Assembly (NCBI RefSeq): GCF_030908545.1
Contig: NZ_CP133083.1
Span: 2,923,691-2,987,690 of the forward strand
Direction of reading: 5' to 3'
DNA: 64,000 bases
From: Nitrosomonas sp. sh817
GTDB taxonomy: Bacteria > Pseudomonadota > Gammaproteobacteria > Burkholderiales > Nitrosomonadaceae
Translations under genes and position numbers: made by a program
Notes under the pieces: generated by a model
Seen by the model: only the letters and a program-made list of their open reading frames with translations
Database searches by the model: none
Told to the model about the DNA's origin: nothing
In this document: positions 33,957-42,812 of the stretch, piece by piece
How the letters are laid out: every line of letters begins with the position of its first letter
Numbering within the stretch: the stretch's first letter is position 1

Positions 33957-35234
33957 ATGTACCGGTCCTTATCAGCGCAGGCACTTGCAATCCTTTTATT
34001 AACTCCACCCGCAACACTTGCCAATGGCCTGAGTTTCAGCACCGCCACCGACTTCACCACGGGTAACTACGGCGGCGCCAGCCCAACGGATATCTGGTAC
34101 GTTCCTTTCACGGCTCGTTACGACAAGGATCGCGCATCCTTCCGGTTGGTTATTCCTTATCTCCATATCACCGGCCCCGGAAACATATTGGGACCCGGTA
34201 TTGGCGGCATCGATGGCCGCGGAACCATTATCGGCGGCGGTTTTACCGGAGCCAGTCCGGGCAGCGGCGGCGGCATTGTTGTTTGCGATGAAAATACTGA
34301 GAATTGCTCGGGTGAAAACCCTGGACGAAGTGAAAACAATTCCGGCCCCGGCGGGGGCGGCGATGACGACGATTCCGGTGGCAGCGGCGATGACAGCGAT
34401 GATGACTCAGGCTCCGGTGATGGTGGCGGAGACGATGATGATGATGATTCAGGTTCCGGTGGCGGCGGAGACGATGACGATGATGATGATGACTCAGGTT
34501 CCGGTGGCGGAGACGATGACAGTGATGATGATTCAGGCTCCGGTGGCGGTGGGGACGATGACAGCGATGATGATTCAGGTTCCGGTGGCGGTGGCGGCGA
34601 TGACAGTGATGATGACTCAGGTTCCGGTGGCGGAGACGATGACGATGATGAGAGCCTCGGCAAAGCCTTATCGCCGGTAAGACTAGGTAAAATAGCTGCA
34701 TCCGGTCTTGTAGGCGGCATTCCCCTGGGAGGACCGGATTTGCCGAGTTCAACACGCGCAGGCTTAGGTGACATCATCGCGGCATTCAGCTACAACCTTA
34801 TCGATCACGCACCGAGCGGCATCATTTTTGATGTCACCACGCGCTTAAAAATACCTACCGCAAGCGAAAGGCTGAATATGGGAACCGGCAAGGTTGATTT
34901 CGCCATTCAGGGTGATTTATTTAAAACCATTTCCAAGTTCACACTCAGCGCAACCTTAGGATACCGGATTCTGGGCAATCCATCCGGAATCACCTTTCAT
35001 AACGTGGTATACGGTGGTGCGGGCATTGGTTACCGGCTGTCCCCCGCGGTTACGCTCGGGACTAGCTACAATATGGGACAATCGCCGGTCAGATTGGAGG
35101 ACAGCAGGGATTTAACATTCTATCTGTCACAACGGGTAACCGATCATTTCAGGTTGAATATTTATGGGTTACGCGGTTTCTCGGAGCGCAGTCCTGATTG
35201 GGGCGGCGGCATCAATCTGCGCTATGTTTTTTAG
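33957..35234 (+). CDS. Outer-membrane beta-barrel protein with Gly/Ser/Asp low-complexity insert
   Basis: The protein has 425 residues. A signal peptide (1-22) is followed by beta strands (TARYDKDRASFRLVIPYLHI). A Gly-rich segment then leads into about 100 residues of repeated DSGSGGGGDDDSDD-like units (about 137-231). The C-terminal 170 residues alternate like a barrel (LSATLGYRILG, GAGIGYRLSPAVTLGTSYNM) and end in GGGINLRYVF with the terminal Phe typical of BAM-assembled proteins. The acidic insert could be a surface loop that binds cations such as calcium. It may belong with the two genes upstream. Confidence 0.8.
   Translation: MYRSLSAQALAILLLTPPATLANGLSFSTATDFTTGNYGGASPTDIWYVPFTARYDKDRASFRLVIPYLHITGPGNILGPGIGGIDGRGTIIGGGFTGASPGSGGGIVVCDENTENCSGENPGRSENNSGPGGGGDDDDSGGSGDDSDDDSGSGDGGGDDDDDDSGSGGGGDDDDDDDDSGSGGGDDDSDDDSGSGGGGDDDSDDDSGSGGGGGDDSDDDSGSGGGDDDDDESLGKALSPVRLGKIAASGLVGGIPLGGPDLPSSTRAGLGDIIAAFSYNLIDHAPSGIIFDVTTRLKIPTASERLNMGTGKVDFAIQGDLFKTISKFTLSATLGYRILGNPSGITFHNVVYGGAGIGYRLSPAVTLGTSYNMGQSPVRLEDSRDLTFYLSQRVTDHFRLNIYGLRGFSERSPDWGGGINLRYVF
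34361..34651 (+). repeat. Degenerate tandem repeat of 39-45 bp units
   Basis: About six to seven imperfect units built on GATTCAGGTTCCGGTGGCGG followed by GACGATGACAGTGATGAT encode the acidic Gly/Ser insert of the outer-membrane protein. Units differ in length by multiples of three, keeping frame, so unit number could vary between strains by slippage. Confidence 0.85.
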
Positions 35235-35268
35235 AAACCAGCGCATGTGCCAGCCTATACAATCGCAC

Positions 35269-36279
35269 TCACGGGCGCAGTAAACCATCCGCCTTACGCT
35301 TAGCCAGCAAGCAAATGAGATCGCAGCCGATATGCGCTGCCGCTAGCGCGGTGATTTGACTGTGATCGTAAGGCGGCGACACCTCGACAACATCCATACC
35401 GGCAAGATTAATCGCAGTCAGCCCGCGAATAATGCCAAGTGCTTGCGCGGTTGAGAGACCACCGCAAACCGGCGTGCCGGTGCCGGGTGCGAAAGCCGGA
35501 TCGAGACAATCGATGTCAAAGGTCAAATAGGCTGCGCGATTACCCACAATCCGCTCAACCTCGGCGATAACCGCATCAGTACCGTGCCGGTGCACCCAAG
35601 TTGCATCGAGGATATGAATACCCATGAAATCATCATTCCAAGTACGAATGCCAATTTGTACCGAACGCTTTGGATCAATCAGGCCATCCCGGACAGCCTT
35701 ATAAAACATCGAACCGTGATTCAATGAACTCGGCGACTCATCTGACCAGGTATCGCTGTGGGCATCGAAATGGATTAATGCCAGCGGCTCTCCAAATTTC
35801 TCCGCGTGCGCTTTGAGCAACGGGTAAGTCACATAATGATCGCCGCCGAATGTCAACATACGCGCCCCGGAACCCAAAATATGCCGGGCATGATCGGCGA
35901 TCGCCTCGTGTATCGTCATCGGATGATGCACATCGAGATAGCAATCGCCGTAATCGATCACCGCCAGATTTTCAAATGGATCGAATCCCCAAGGGTAAGG
36001 TTTGAGAGAAGCCACTTCTGCCGACGCCAGACGGATTGCTTGCGGCCCGAAACGGGTGCCGGAACGATAAGTCACTGCCAGATCGAACGGAATACCGCTG
36101 ATCACTAATTCCGCTCCGCTCAAGTCTTTGGTGTAATTGCGCCGCATAAAAGATAGCACACCTGAAAAAGTCGGTTCGCGCAGCATGCCATAAGGATGGT
36201 CACGCACGATCGCGCCATTGATCTTGATTGAGTCATCGCTTGTCATAAGGGGGGTTCCTTGCATAAATTTCACGGTCAA
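35269..36279 (-). CDS. speB: Agmatinase / ureohydrolase (SpeB family)
   Basis: The protein has 336 residues. The binuclear-manganese motifs are present: TFGGDHYVTYP, LIHFDAHSDTW and YLTFDIDCLDPAFAPGTGTP. SpeB hydrolyses agmatine to putrescine and urea; family members can also act on guanidinobutyrate and similar compounds, so the exact substrate is not certain. An ATG 10 codons further in (36249) begins at MTSDDSIKINGA and may be the true start. It is alone on this strand, convergent with the outer-membrane protein gene. Confidence 0.88.
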   Translation of the reverse strand: MTVKFMQGTPLMTSDDSIKINGAIVRDHPYGMLREPTFSGVLSFMRRNYTKDLSGAELVISGIPFDLAVTYRSGTRFGPQAIRLASAEVASLKPYPWGFDPFENLAVIDYGDCYLDVHHPMTIHEAIADHARHILGSGARMLTFGGDHYVTYPLLKAHAEKFGEPLALIHFDAHSDTWSDESPSSLNHGSMFYKAVRDGLIDPKRSVQIGIRTWNDDFMGIHILDATWVHRHGTDAVIAEVERIVGNRAAYLTFDIDCLDPAFAPGTGTPVCGGLSTAQALGIIRGLTAINLAGMDVVEVSPPYDHSQITALAAAHIGCDLICLLAKRKADGLLRP

Positions 36280-36415
36280 TTCGCGATTTCGAATCCCAAG
36301 TTATCCATAATATGGTTTTGCGCGCAACAGATTCAAGTGCTGCCGCTCAAATAAAAGGCCGGCTGTTGGATCTCTATGACGGCTTGACGTTATAATCATT
36401 ACGTTTTAGCCATGA

Positions 36416-36940
36416 ATGTTTCTGAACGTTATGCAATTTCCAATCGACTGCAAACATATTGTGACGATGTTGCTGACAGCGGGGCTGGTAAGCGGCTGCG
36501 CTTCGATGTTTTCCGGCGGCTCATCGCCCGGTACTGACACCCGGGATTATCGCGCGCCGAATCTTAACGCAGCTTATAACAGACCCTATAAAGTCAAAGG
36601 GGTCACCTACTATCCATTAAGGACCGCATCCGGTTATCGAGAAATCGGCCACGCTTCGTGGTATGGCTCGGAATCCGGCAATCGCACTGCCATGGGAATC
36701 CGTTTTGTACCGCATGGTTTAACCGCCGCCCACAAAACACTGCCGCTACCCACCCGGGTCAGAGTCACCAACTTACACAACGGCCGCTATGTGGATGTCA
36801 TCGTCAATGACCGGGGGCCTTTCAAAAAAGGCCGGATTATTGACTTATCGCACGGTGCCGCGAAAAAGATCGGATTGCACGGCATTGCCAAAGTGAGAGT
36901 CGAATACCTGAGCGATAAAATCAGTCAAATTGAAAAATAA
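36416..36940 (+). CDS. rlpA: RlpA-family septal lipoprotein
   Basis: The protein has 174 residues. A lipobox LVSGC near residue 28 indicates a lipoprotein, and the DPBB/RlpA domain follows (about 78-165): EIGHASWYGSESGNRTAMG, LTAAHKTLPLPTRVRVTNLHNG and VIVNDRGPFKKGRIIDLSHGAAKKIG. RlpA proteins bind or cleave denuded peptidoglycan at septa. No SPOR domain is present, so it is the short form. ATG 36431 is an alternative start. TATAAT at 36391 lies just upstream without a good -35. Confidence 0.9.
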   Translation: MFLNVMQFPIDCKHIVTMLLTAGLVSGCASMFSGGSSPGTDTRDYRAPNLNAAYNRPYKVKGVTYYPLRTASGYREIGHASWYGSESGNRTAMGIRFVPHGLTAAHKTLPLPTRVRVTNLHNGRYVDVIVNDRGPFKKGRIIDLSHGAAKKIGLHGIAKVRVEYLSDKISQIEK

Positions 36941-37090
36941 TCCGATTGAATTGCACTTAAAAAGCATGCTCCTAAGTTCGACTTAAACACTATTTTCAAA
37001 GATATATCATCACATTACCTCTTTAAGCGATTCGCAGAGTTGTTTAGAATGAACAGACAACATTAGTTTCTCTGAAAGGTGGGTAAAACA

Positions 37091-37810
37091 ATGACGACAC
37101 GGAATATACCGCCTGAGCGTGCTGCGGCGATGCTATCGCTGATCAAGGAATTTCAATATCTAGCACCCGGGGTCATTGAGATCATCGCCGATGCCTGTCA
37201 GTGGCATCGCTACGAAGCGGGCAGTGAAATCGTACGATATCATGATCATACCAATAGTGCTTTTTTCATCGTGCAAGGTGAAATTCGCGTGATGTATCAC
37301 GGACTATCGGGGCAAGAAGTTATTTTGTGCGATTTACTGACGGGTGAAATGTTCGGTGAATTGACAGCGATTGACGGCCACCCGCGCTCAGCCACTGTCA
37401 AAGCAAGAACCAGCGTATTGCTGGCATCGATGTCGGCAACCGATTTCCAAGACCTGATCTACTCCAACCGCCAGATTGCGGAAACCATTCTTAAGCGCTT
37501 AACGGGCCAGGTTCGCCGCCTGACCGAGCGCGTTTATGATTACAGCACCCTGGCGGTCCGCAACCGTATCCAGGTGGAATTATTACGTCTCGCAAGGGAT
37601 CACGTCACTTCTGCAAACACCGCCATCATCTCTCCCGCGCCAACGCAAACTGAAATTGCGAATTTAGTGAGCACTCACCGGGAAGCGGTATCGCGGGAGC
37701 TGAATAATCTGGTCCGGGATAAGTTGATTATGCGGCAGGGGCACGATTTGCATATCCTCGATGTCGCCAAATTGACCGAAATGGTCAATGAAGTACGAGG
37801 CGGTTTCTAA
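37091..37810 (+). CDS. Crp/Fnr-family transcription regulator
   Basis: The protein has 239 residues from ATG 37091 (AAAGGTGG upstream; a GTG at 37079 is less likely). A cyclic-nucleotide-binding-like domain (about 20-130: SAFFIVQGEIRVMYHG, GEMFGELTAIDGHPRSATV) is followed by a long dimer helix and a Crp-type winged helix (TQTEIANLVSTHREAVSRELNNLVRDKLI). There is no N-terminal Cys cluster, so it is not an oxygen-sensing Fnr. The GELTAIDGxPRSATV pocket resembles CRP, but the ligand is unknown. Confidence 0.9.
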   Translation: MTTRNIPPERAAAMLSLIKEFQYLAPGVIEIIADACQWHRYEAGSEIVRYHDHTNSAFFIVQGEIRVMYHGLSGQEVILCDLLTGEMFGELTAIDGHPRSATVKARTSVLLASMSATDFQDLIYSNRQIAETILKRLTGQVRRLTERVYDYSTLAVRNRIQVELLRLARDHVTSANTAIISPAPTQTEIANLVSTHREAVSRELNNLVRDKLIMRQGHDLHILDVAKLTEMVNEVRGGF

Positions 37811-37904
37811 TCTGAATCTTTTCGCCACAACGCCTAATTATTTGTGAGGGCACGCCTAAATGTGGCAAACTGCGCTGTCCAATTAAATTACGGGTATTTT
37901 ATTC

Positions 37905-39152
37905 GTGTCCCCCTACGAACTGTTCATCGGATTACGTTATACGCGCGCAAAGAAACGTAATCACTTCATCTCGTTTATTTCATTAATTTCCTTGATGGGC
38001 ATCACGCTGGGAATGACAGCGCTGATTACCGTCATGTCGGTAATGAATGGTTTTCAGAAAGAAGTTCGCGCCAGAATTTTAGGGGTCGCGTCGCATGTTC
38101 AAATCGGCAGTTACCAGGGCAATGTGCGCTATTGGCAGCAAATTGCGGACGAAGCAATCCAGCATCCGGCGGTAGAAGCAGCGGCGCCTTTTGTCAGCGC
38201 TCAAGGAATGGTATCGCACAATCAAGTGGTGCAGGGCATTCTGGTGCGGGGAATCCTGCCGGCAATGGAAGATAAAGTTGCTGATTTTTCCAAGACGATG
38301 GTCAGCGGCAAGCTTGATGATTTGGTGCCGGGAGAATTCGGTATCATCATCGGCATGGAATTGGCACGCGCCATGGGCACATTTGTCGGCGAAAAGATTG
38401 TATTGATGGCGCCGCAAGGTCAAGTGACACCGGCCGGTATTCTGCCCAGATTGAAACAATTTACCGTCGTCGGAATTTTTGAAGTGGGTCATTTCGAATA
38501 TGATTCCGGTCTGGTGTTGATCCACATGTTCGATGCGCAAAAACTCTACCGCATGGAAAACGATGATGTGTCCGGCGTGCGCCTAAAATTAACCGATTTG
38601 TTTCTGGCGCCTAAGGTAGTGCAAGAATTACCCGCGATGCTGTCAATCGATAGTTATATCAGCGACTGGACGAAACAGCATGCAAACTATTTCCGCGCCA
38701 TCCAGATTGAGAAACGCATGTTATCGCTAATTCTGGCGTTGATCATCGCGGTTGCCGCATTCAATATTGTTTCCACGCTGGTGATGGCGGTCACTGATAA
38801 GGAATCGGATATCGCGATTCTCAGAACGCTGGGCGCCAGTCCGCGCAGCATTATGAAAATATTCATCGTTCAAGGCACATTTATCGGTGTCTTCGGTACC
38901 GTGCTCGGCGTCGCCGGCGGTATGCTGCTGGCGTATAACGTCGGCGAAGTGGTGGCGTTCATTGAAAGCCTGTTCAACGTGCAATTCCTGTCGCGTGAAA
39001 TTTATTACATCAGCAAGATCCCAACCGATCCGCAGATGGCGGATATCACCACCGTTGCCGTCACTTCGTTTGTCTTGAGTCTGCTGGCAACCATTTACCC
39101 CAGCTACCGGGCTTCCAAAGTTAATCCGGCGGAGGCGCTGCGCTATGAGTGA
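37905..39152 (+). CDS. lolC: Lipoprotein-releasing ABC permease LolC/LolE
   Basis: The protein has 415 residues with GTG start at 37905. It has the Lol permease plan: an N-terminal helix (SFISLISLMGITLGMTALITVMSVMNGF), a large periplasmic domain (about 50-265), and three C-terminal helices including VMAVTDKESDIAILRTLGASP. It extracts mature lipoproteins from the inner membrane for LolA. Only one permease gene accompanies lolD, so it may work as a homodimer (LolF-like arrangement) unless a second copy exists elsewhere. It overlaps lolD by 8 bases. Confidence 0.93.
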   Translation: MSPYELFIGLRYTRAKKRNHFISFISLISLMGITLGMTALITVMSVMNGFQKEVRARILGVASHVQIGSYQGNVRYWQQIADEAIQHPAVEAAAPFVSAQGMVSHNQVVQGILVRGILPAMEDKVADFSKTMVSGKLDDLVPGEFGIIIGMELARAMGTFVGEKIVLMAPQGQVTPAGILPRLKQFTVVGIFEVGHFEYDSGLVLIHMFDAQKLYRMENDDVSGVRLKLTDLFLAPKVVQELPAMLSIDSYISDWTKQHANYFRAIQIEKRMLSLILALIIAVAAFNIVSTLVMAVTDKESDIAILRTLGASPRSIMKIFIVQGTFIGVFGTVLGVAGGMLLAYNVGEVVAFIESLFNVQFLSREIYYISKIPTDPQMADITTVAVTSFVLSLLATIYPSYRASKVNPAEALRYE

Positions 39153-39834
39153 TACCGTCATTGCTTGCCGCAATCTGACCAAACAGTTTTCACAAGGCGA
39201 TTCGACGGTACCGGTGCTCAAAGCGGTCAACCTGGATTTACTGAAAGGCGAAATGCTCGCTATTGTGGGTGCTTCCGGTTCCGGCAAGAGCACCTTGCTG
39301 CATGTACTGGGCGGATTGGACGCGCCTACGAGCGGAGATATTAGAATCCTTGATCATGACATCGCTAAAATTAGTGAAGAGGAACGTTGCAGGTTGCGAA
39401 ACCATTCGCTTGGTTTTATCTATCAATTCCATCATTTGCTGCCGGAATTCAGCGCACTGGAAAATGTCGCCATGCCTTTGCTAATCCGCCGCTTAACCAC
39501 CGAAGAAGCCTATGATCGCGCGGCCGATATGTTGAAACTGGTTGGTTTAGGTCATCGTTTTACGCATACCCCTGGTGAATTATCGGGCGGTGAGCGTCAA
39601 CGTGCAGCCGTTGCACGCGCATTGGTAACGCACCCGGCTTGCATCCTGGCCGATGAACCAACCGGAAATTTAGATCGGCAGACTGCAGAGAAAGTGTTCG
39701 ATCTGATGCTGGAATTAAATCATAAAATCAGCGCCAGTTTGATTATCGTGACGCACGATCAACGCTTGGCCAATCGCGCTCAACGAATCTTACAACTCAT
39801 TGACGGTGTTTTATGTAATGTCTCCGAGTCGTAA
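39145..39834 (+). CDS. lolD: Lipoprotein-releasing ABC ATPase LolD
   Basis: The protein has 229 residues. It contains Walker A GASGSGKST, Q-loop IYQFHHLLPEFSALENV, the signature LSGGERQRAAVARAL, Walker B CILADEPTGNLD and the H-loop VTHD. It powers the LolC/E permease encoded just upstream, whose last 8 bases it overlaps. Confidence 0.96.
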   Translation: MSDTVIACRNLTKQFSQGDSTVPVLKAVNLDLLKGEMLAIVGASGSGKSTLLHVLGGLDAPTSGDIRILDHDIAKISEEERCRLRNHSLGFIYQFHHLLPEFSALENVAMPLLIRRLTTEEAYDRAADMLKLVGLGHRFTHTPGELSGGERQRAAVARALVTHPACILADEPTGNLDRQTAEKVFDLMLELNHKISASLIIVTHDQRLANRAQRILQLIDGVLCNVSES

Positions 39835-39877
39835 ATATAATATCAATCAAATGCCTTCATAAATGTAATACCGCTCT

Positions 39878-41587
39878 ATGCGAACATTGTTCACTTACAT
39901 CATGGTTTTCCCCCGGCGCAGTATTTTTGTGCTGGCGGCACTATTGATTGCCGGCATCGCCGAAGGCTTGAGCTTGACCGCATTATTGCCTTTAATATCG
40001 ATTGCCGTCGGTGATTCGGGCAGTAGCAGCGATTCCGGCATCGGCAAGTTTATGGAGAAAACACTCCAGGATATTGGAATTGAGCCGGCTCTGGATACGA
40101 TTCTAATCATTATTGTCGGCGGTATGTTTTTTAAAGGACTGGTATTGCTGTTAGCGAACCGCCAGGTCGGATATACCGTGGCACATGTCGCCACCGCTTT
40201 GCGGCTTGACCTGATCGAGGCTTTACTCGCCAGCCGATGGCAATATTACTTACGCCAGCCCGTCGGTTCACTCGCCAACTCGGTAGCAACCGAGGCTTAC
40301 CGGGCGGCCAACGGCTTCGAACACAGCGTCAATGTCTTGGCGCTCGCCATTCAAGTGCTGGTATACGCCGTCGTGGCATTATTCATTTCATGGGAAGCCA
40401 CTCTGGCATCTTTAGTAATCGGCTTATTTCTATTGATTGTATTGAACCGGTTAGTCAGCGCAACCCGCCGCGCCGGTAACAAACAAACCCGATTATTACG
40501 TGATCTGCTGACTTATCTGTCCGATGTGCTGGGTTCGGTGAAATCGCTCAAAGCCATGGCAAGAGACAATGTTGCGGATGCCATATTGCACGAGCAGACC
40601 CAGCACCTGGAAAGAGCCACGCGCCGTGAAGTGATGAATAGAGCTGCTTTAACTGCGCTCCAGGAGCCGATTTTGGCTGCATTAACGGCCAGTGGCCTAT
40701 ACATTGCCTTGGTAGTGTGGGAATTGTCTTTACCGGAAGTGATGCTGATGGTTTTTTTACTGACGCGCATATTGGGACTGCTCAATAAAACACAACGCCG
40801 CCATCAACAGCTTGCGGCACAAGAAAGCGCATACTGGGCTTTGAGAAAAGCCGCCGAAGAAGCGCGTAAAGCAGCCGAAAGAACAACCGGCGTGATTCAG
40901 CCGACGCTATATCAGGGCATCTCCCTTCAACATGTCAAGTTCAATTATGGACAAAAAGTCATATTTCACGACTTAAACATCGAAATACCGGTCAATTCGT
41001 TTACCGCCGTCATGGGACCCTCGGGTACCGGAAAAAGCACACTGTTGGATTTGTTGTGCGGCTTGACCGAACCGCAATCCGGCGAGATCCGGATTGATAA
41101 CGTTCCTTTGCACGATGTCAATTTGCGGCAATGGCGCCACATGATCGGCTATGTTTCACAAGATACCATTTTGCTGCACGATACCGTGATGAATAATATC
41201 CTCGTCGGAGAACCCTCCTTAACGGCTGCCGATGCGGAACGGGCGCTGCGTCAAGCTGGCGCATGGGATTTTGTCAGCATGTTGCCGGAAGGATTACAGA
41301 CGATTGTCGGCGAGCGCGGCGGACTACTTTCCGGCGGGCAACGCCAACGCATCGCCATCGCACGCGCATTGGCGCACAGACCGTCATTCCTGATTCTGGA
41401 CGAGCCTACCAGCGCATTGGATCCTGAGAGCGAACAAACGATTTGTGAAACATTGCAGAATCTGGCCAAGGATTTAACGATTATTGCAGTATCGCACCAA
41501 CCGGCGGTTATTAACGCTGCCGACCGCGTCTTTATGCTGTCTGATGGTAAAGCGGAACCATTGTCACAAGCGCCAAGTCTGCAATAA
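39878..41587 (+). CDS. ABC exporter half-transporter (membrane-ATPase fusion)
   Basis: The protein has 569 residues. The N-terminal 300 residues form a six-helix exporter domain (from FVLAALLIAGIAEGLSLTALLPLISI). The ATPase domain (about 340-560) has GPSGTGKST, YVSQDTILLHDTVMNNI, LLSGGQRQRIAIARAL and FLILDEPTSALD. The type is MsbA/lipid- or peptide-exporter-like. The substrate is not evident, as no peptide precursor or membrane fusion protein is adjacent. It follows lolD by 43 bases on the same strand. Confidence 0.9.
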   Translation: MRTLFTYIMVFPRRSIFVLAALLIAGIAEGLSLTALLPLISIAVGDSGSSSDSGIGKFMEKTLQDIGIEPALDTILIIIVGGMFFKGLVLLLANRQVGYTVAHVATALRLDLIEALLASRWQYYLRQPVGSLANSVATEAYRAANGFEHSVNVLALAIQVLVYAVVALFISWEATLASLVIGLFLLIVLNRLVSATRRAGNKQTRLLRDLLTYLSDVLGSVKSLKAMARDNVADAILHEQTQHLERATRREVMNRAALTALQEPILAALTASGLYIALVVWELSLPEVMLMVFLLTRILGLLNKTQRRHQQLAAQESAYWALRKAAEEARKAAERTTGVIQPTLYQGISLQHVKFNYGQKVIFHDLNIEIPVNSFTAVMGPSGTGKSTLLDLLCGLTEPQSGEIRIDNVPLHDVNLRQWRHMIGYVSQDTILLHDTVMNNILVGEPSLTAADAERALRQAGAWDFVSMLPEGLQTIVGERGGLLSGGQRQRIAIARALAHRPSFLILDEPTSALDPESEQTICETLQNLAKDLTIIAVSHQPAVINAADRVFMLSDGKAEPLSQAPSLQ

Positions 41588-41676
41588 TATTCTACTGATT
41601 CCATATGCTTTGCGCAGGGGAAATAGCCTGTAGTGCAAAGCGGCATGAAAGCAACGATTCCAAAAGCGTTTTTCGA

Positions 41677-42723
41677 ATGATGAAATTACATTTACTGATC
41701 CCGGATTTATTCTGGCCTGATAGGTTGCAGCCTGAAATTTATCAGAGCTTGCCCGCTCCCAATTTGTCGAGATTGCTCTCTAAAAGCCATCGCGTGGCTG
41801 AGCCGGCTGAAACTATGGAATCTTGGCTTTGCAAGCAATTCAATGTACCCGAGCAACAGCACAATTGGCCTATTGCGCCACTTATGTTGCATCGGGATGC
41901 CCCTGATTTGACCAAATCCAATAAAGATTTCTGGTTACGTGCCGATCCTGTTCACCTAAGGATTGAGCAAAATCATATTATGTTAGCCGATAGTCAAGCT
42001 TTTCAAATCTCGCAGCAAGAAGCTGAAGAAATAGCCGGTAGTATTAATCGTAGTGTTGCGGATCAGGATTTCTCAATCATGCCATTTCGTTCTGATCGCT
42101 GGTATGTGCGAATGACTAGCGCCCCCGATATGTATACATATACCCTTGATCAAGTAACGTGCAGAAATATCAATAGTTACTTACCTTCTGGTAGCGATAG
42201 CATCCGTTGGCACAAATTATTTAACGAAATTCAAATGTTGTTGCATGACCATCCGGTCAATCAAGCGCGAGAATCCCGGGGAGAATTGACCATCAATAGT
42301 GTTTGGTTCTGGGGTGGCGGACAAATGCCGCAGTCGATCAGATCCGCTTTTACACATATTCTTAGCAACCATGACTTACCGCGCGCACTCGCCTTAGCTG
42401 CTCAAATCAATAGTTCTGAGCTCCCCGGAAATATCCATGAATGGATACAAACACAGTCTGCCGGTACCCAATTGATAGTTCTGGATGCATTGCAATCCAA
42501 AGCGAAATATCGTAATGGCTACGATTGGCGGGAAACACTCAGAACACTTGAACAGCATTGGTTCTCACCTATCTACAGCGCATTGAAAGAGGGAAAAATT
42601 AGTCAATTAGCCATTACAGCATTAAATGAAACCGGTACTTTGAATTTTACTATTCAACCCGTTGATCTGTGGAAATTCTGGCGCCTAAACCGGCCGCTCA
42701 CGGCACATAGCCAGAAACATTAG
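41677..42723 (+). CDS. RpfE-type regulatory protein (phosphoglycerate-mutase-like)
   Basis: From the ATG at 41677 (MMKLHLLIPDLFW) the protein has about 348 residues. The opening LLIPDLFWPD and the internal NSVWFWGGGQMP motif are hallmarks of a betaproteobacterial family annotated as RpfE-like or cofactor-independent phosphoglycerate-mutase-like. Catalytic metal motifs of true mutases are not evident, so enzyme activity is doubtful. A start at 41605 would add 24 residues without family character. In several relatives this gene is found next to recJ; here recJ is 30 kb away. Confidence 0.75.
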   Translation: MMKLHLLIPDLFWPDRLQPEIYQSLPAPNLSRLLSKSHRVAEPAETMESWLCKQFNVPEQQHNWPIAPLMLHRDAPDLTKSNKDFWLRADPVHLRIEQNHIMLADSQAFQISQQEAEEIAGSINRSVADQDFSIMPFRSDRWYVRMTSAPDMYTYTLDQVTCRNINSYLPSGSDSIRWHKLFNEIQMLLHDHPVNQARESRGELTINSVWFWGGGQMPQSIRSAFTHILSNHDLPRALALAAQINSSELPGNIHEWIQTQSAGTQLIVLDALQSKAKYRNGYDWRETLRTLEQHWFSPIYSALKEGKISQLAITALNETGTLNFTIQPVDLWKFWRLNRPLTAHSQKH

Positions 42724-42812
42724 CGTGCATAATAATTTGGCAACACTGATGATCGAATTTCTTAATTACTTGATAAGTCAATGAGAATAGTTATTTTATA
42801 GAAGGAATTACA

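Noticed and set aside
34157..34777. Pro/Ser-rich and His-rich minus-strand frames across the acidic repeat
   Set aside because: They are reverse readings of the GAT/GGT repeat that encodes the Gly/Ser/Asp insert, not genes.
36384..36396. TTGACG and TATAAT before rlpA
   Set aside because: They are almost adjacent (one base apart), so they cannot be the -35 and -10 of one promoter.
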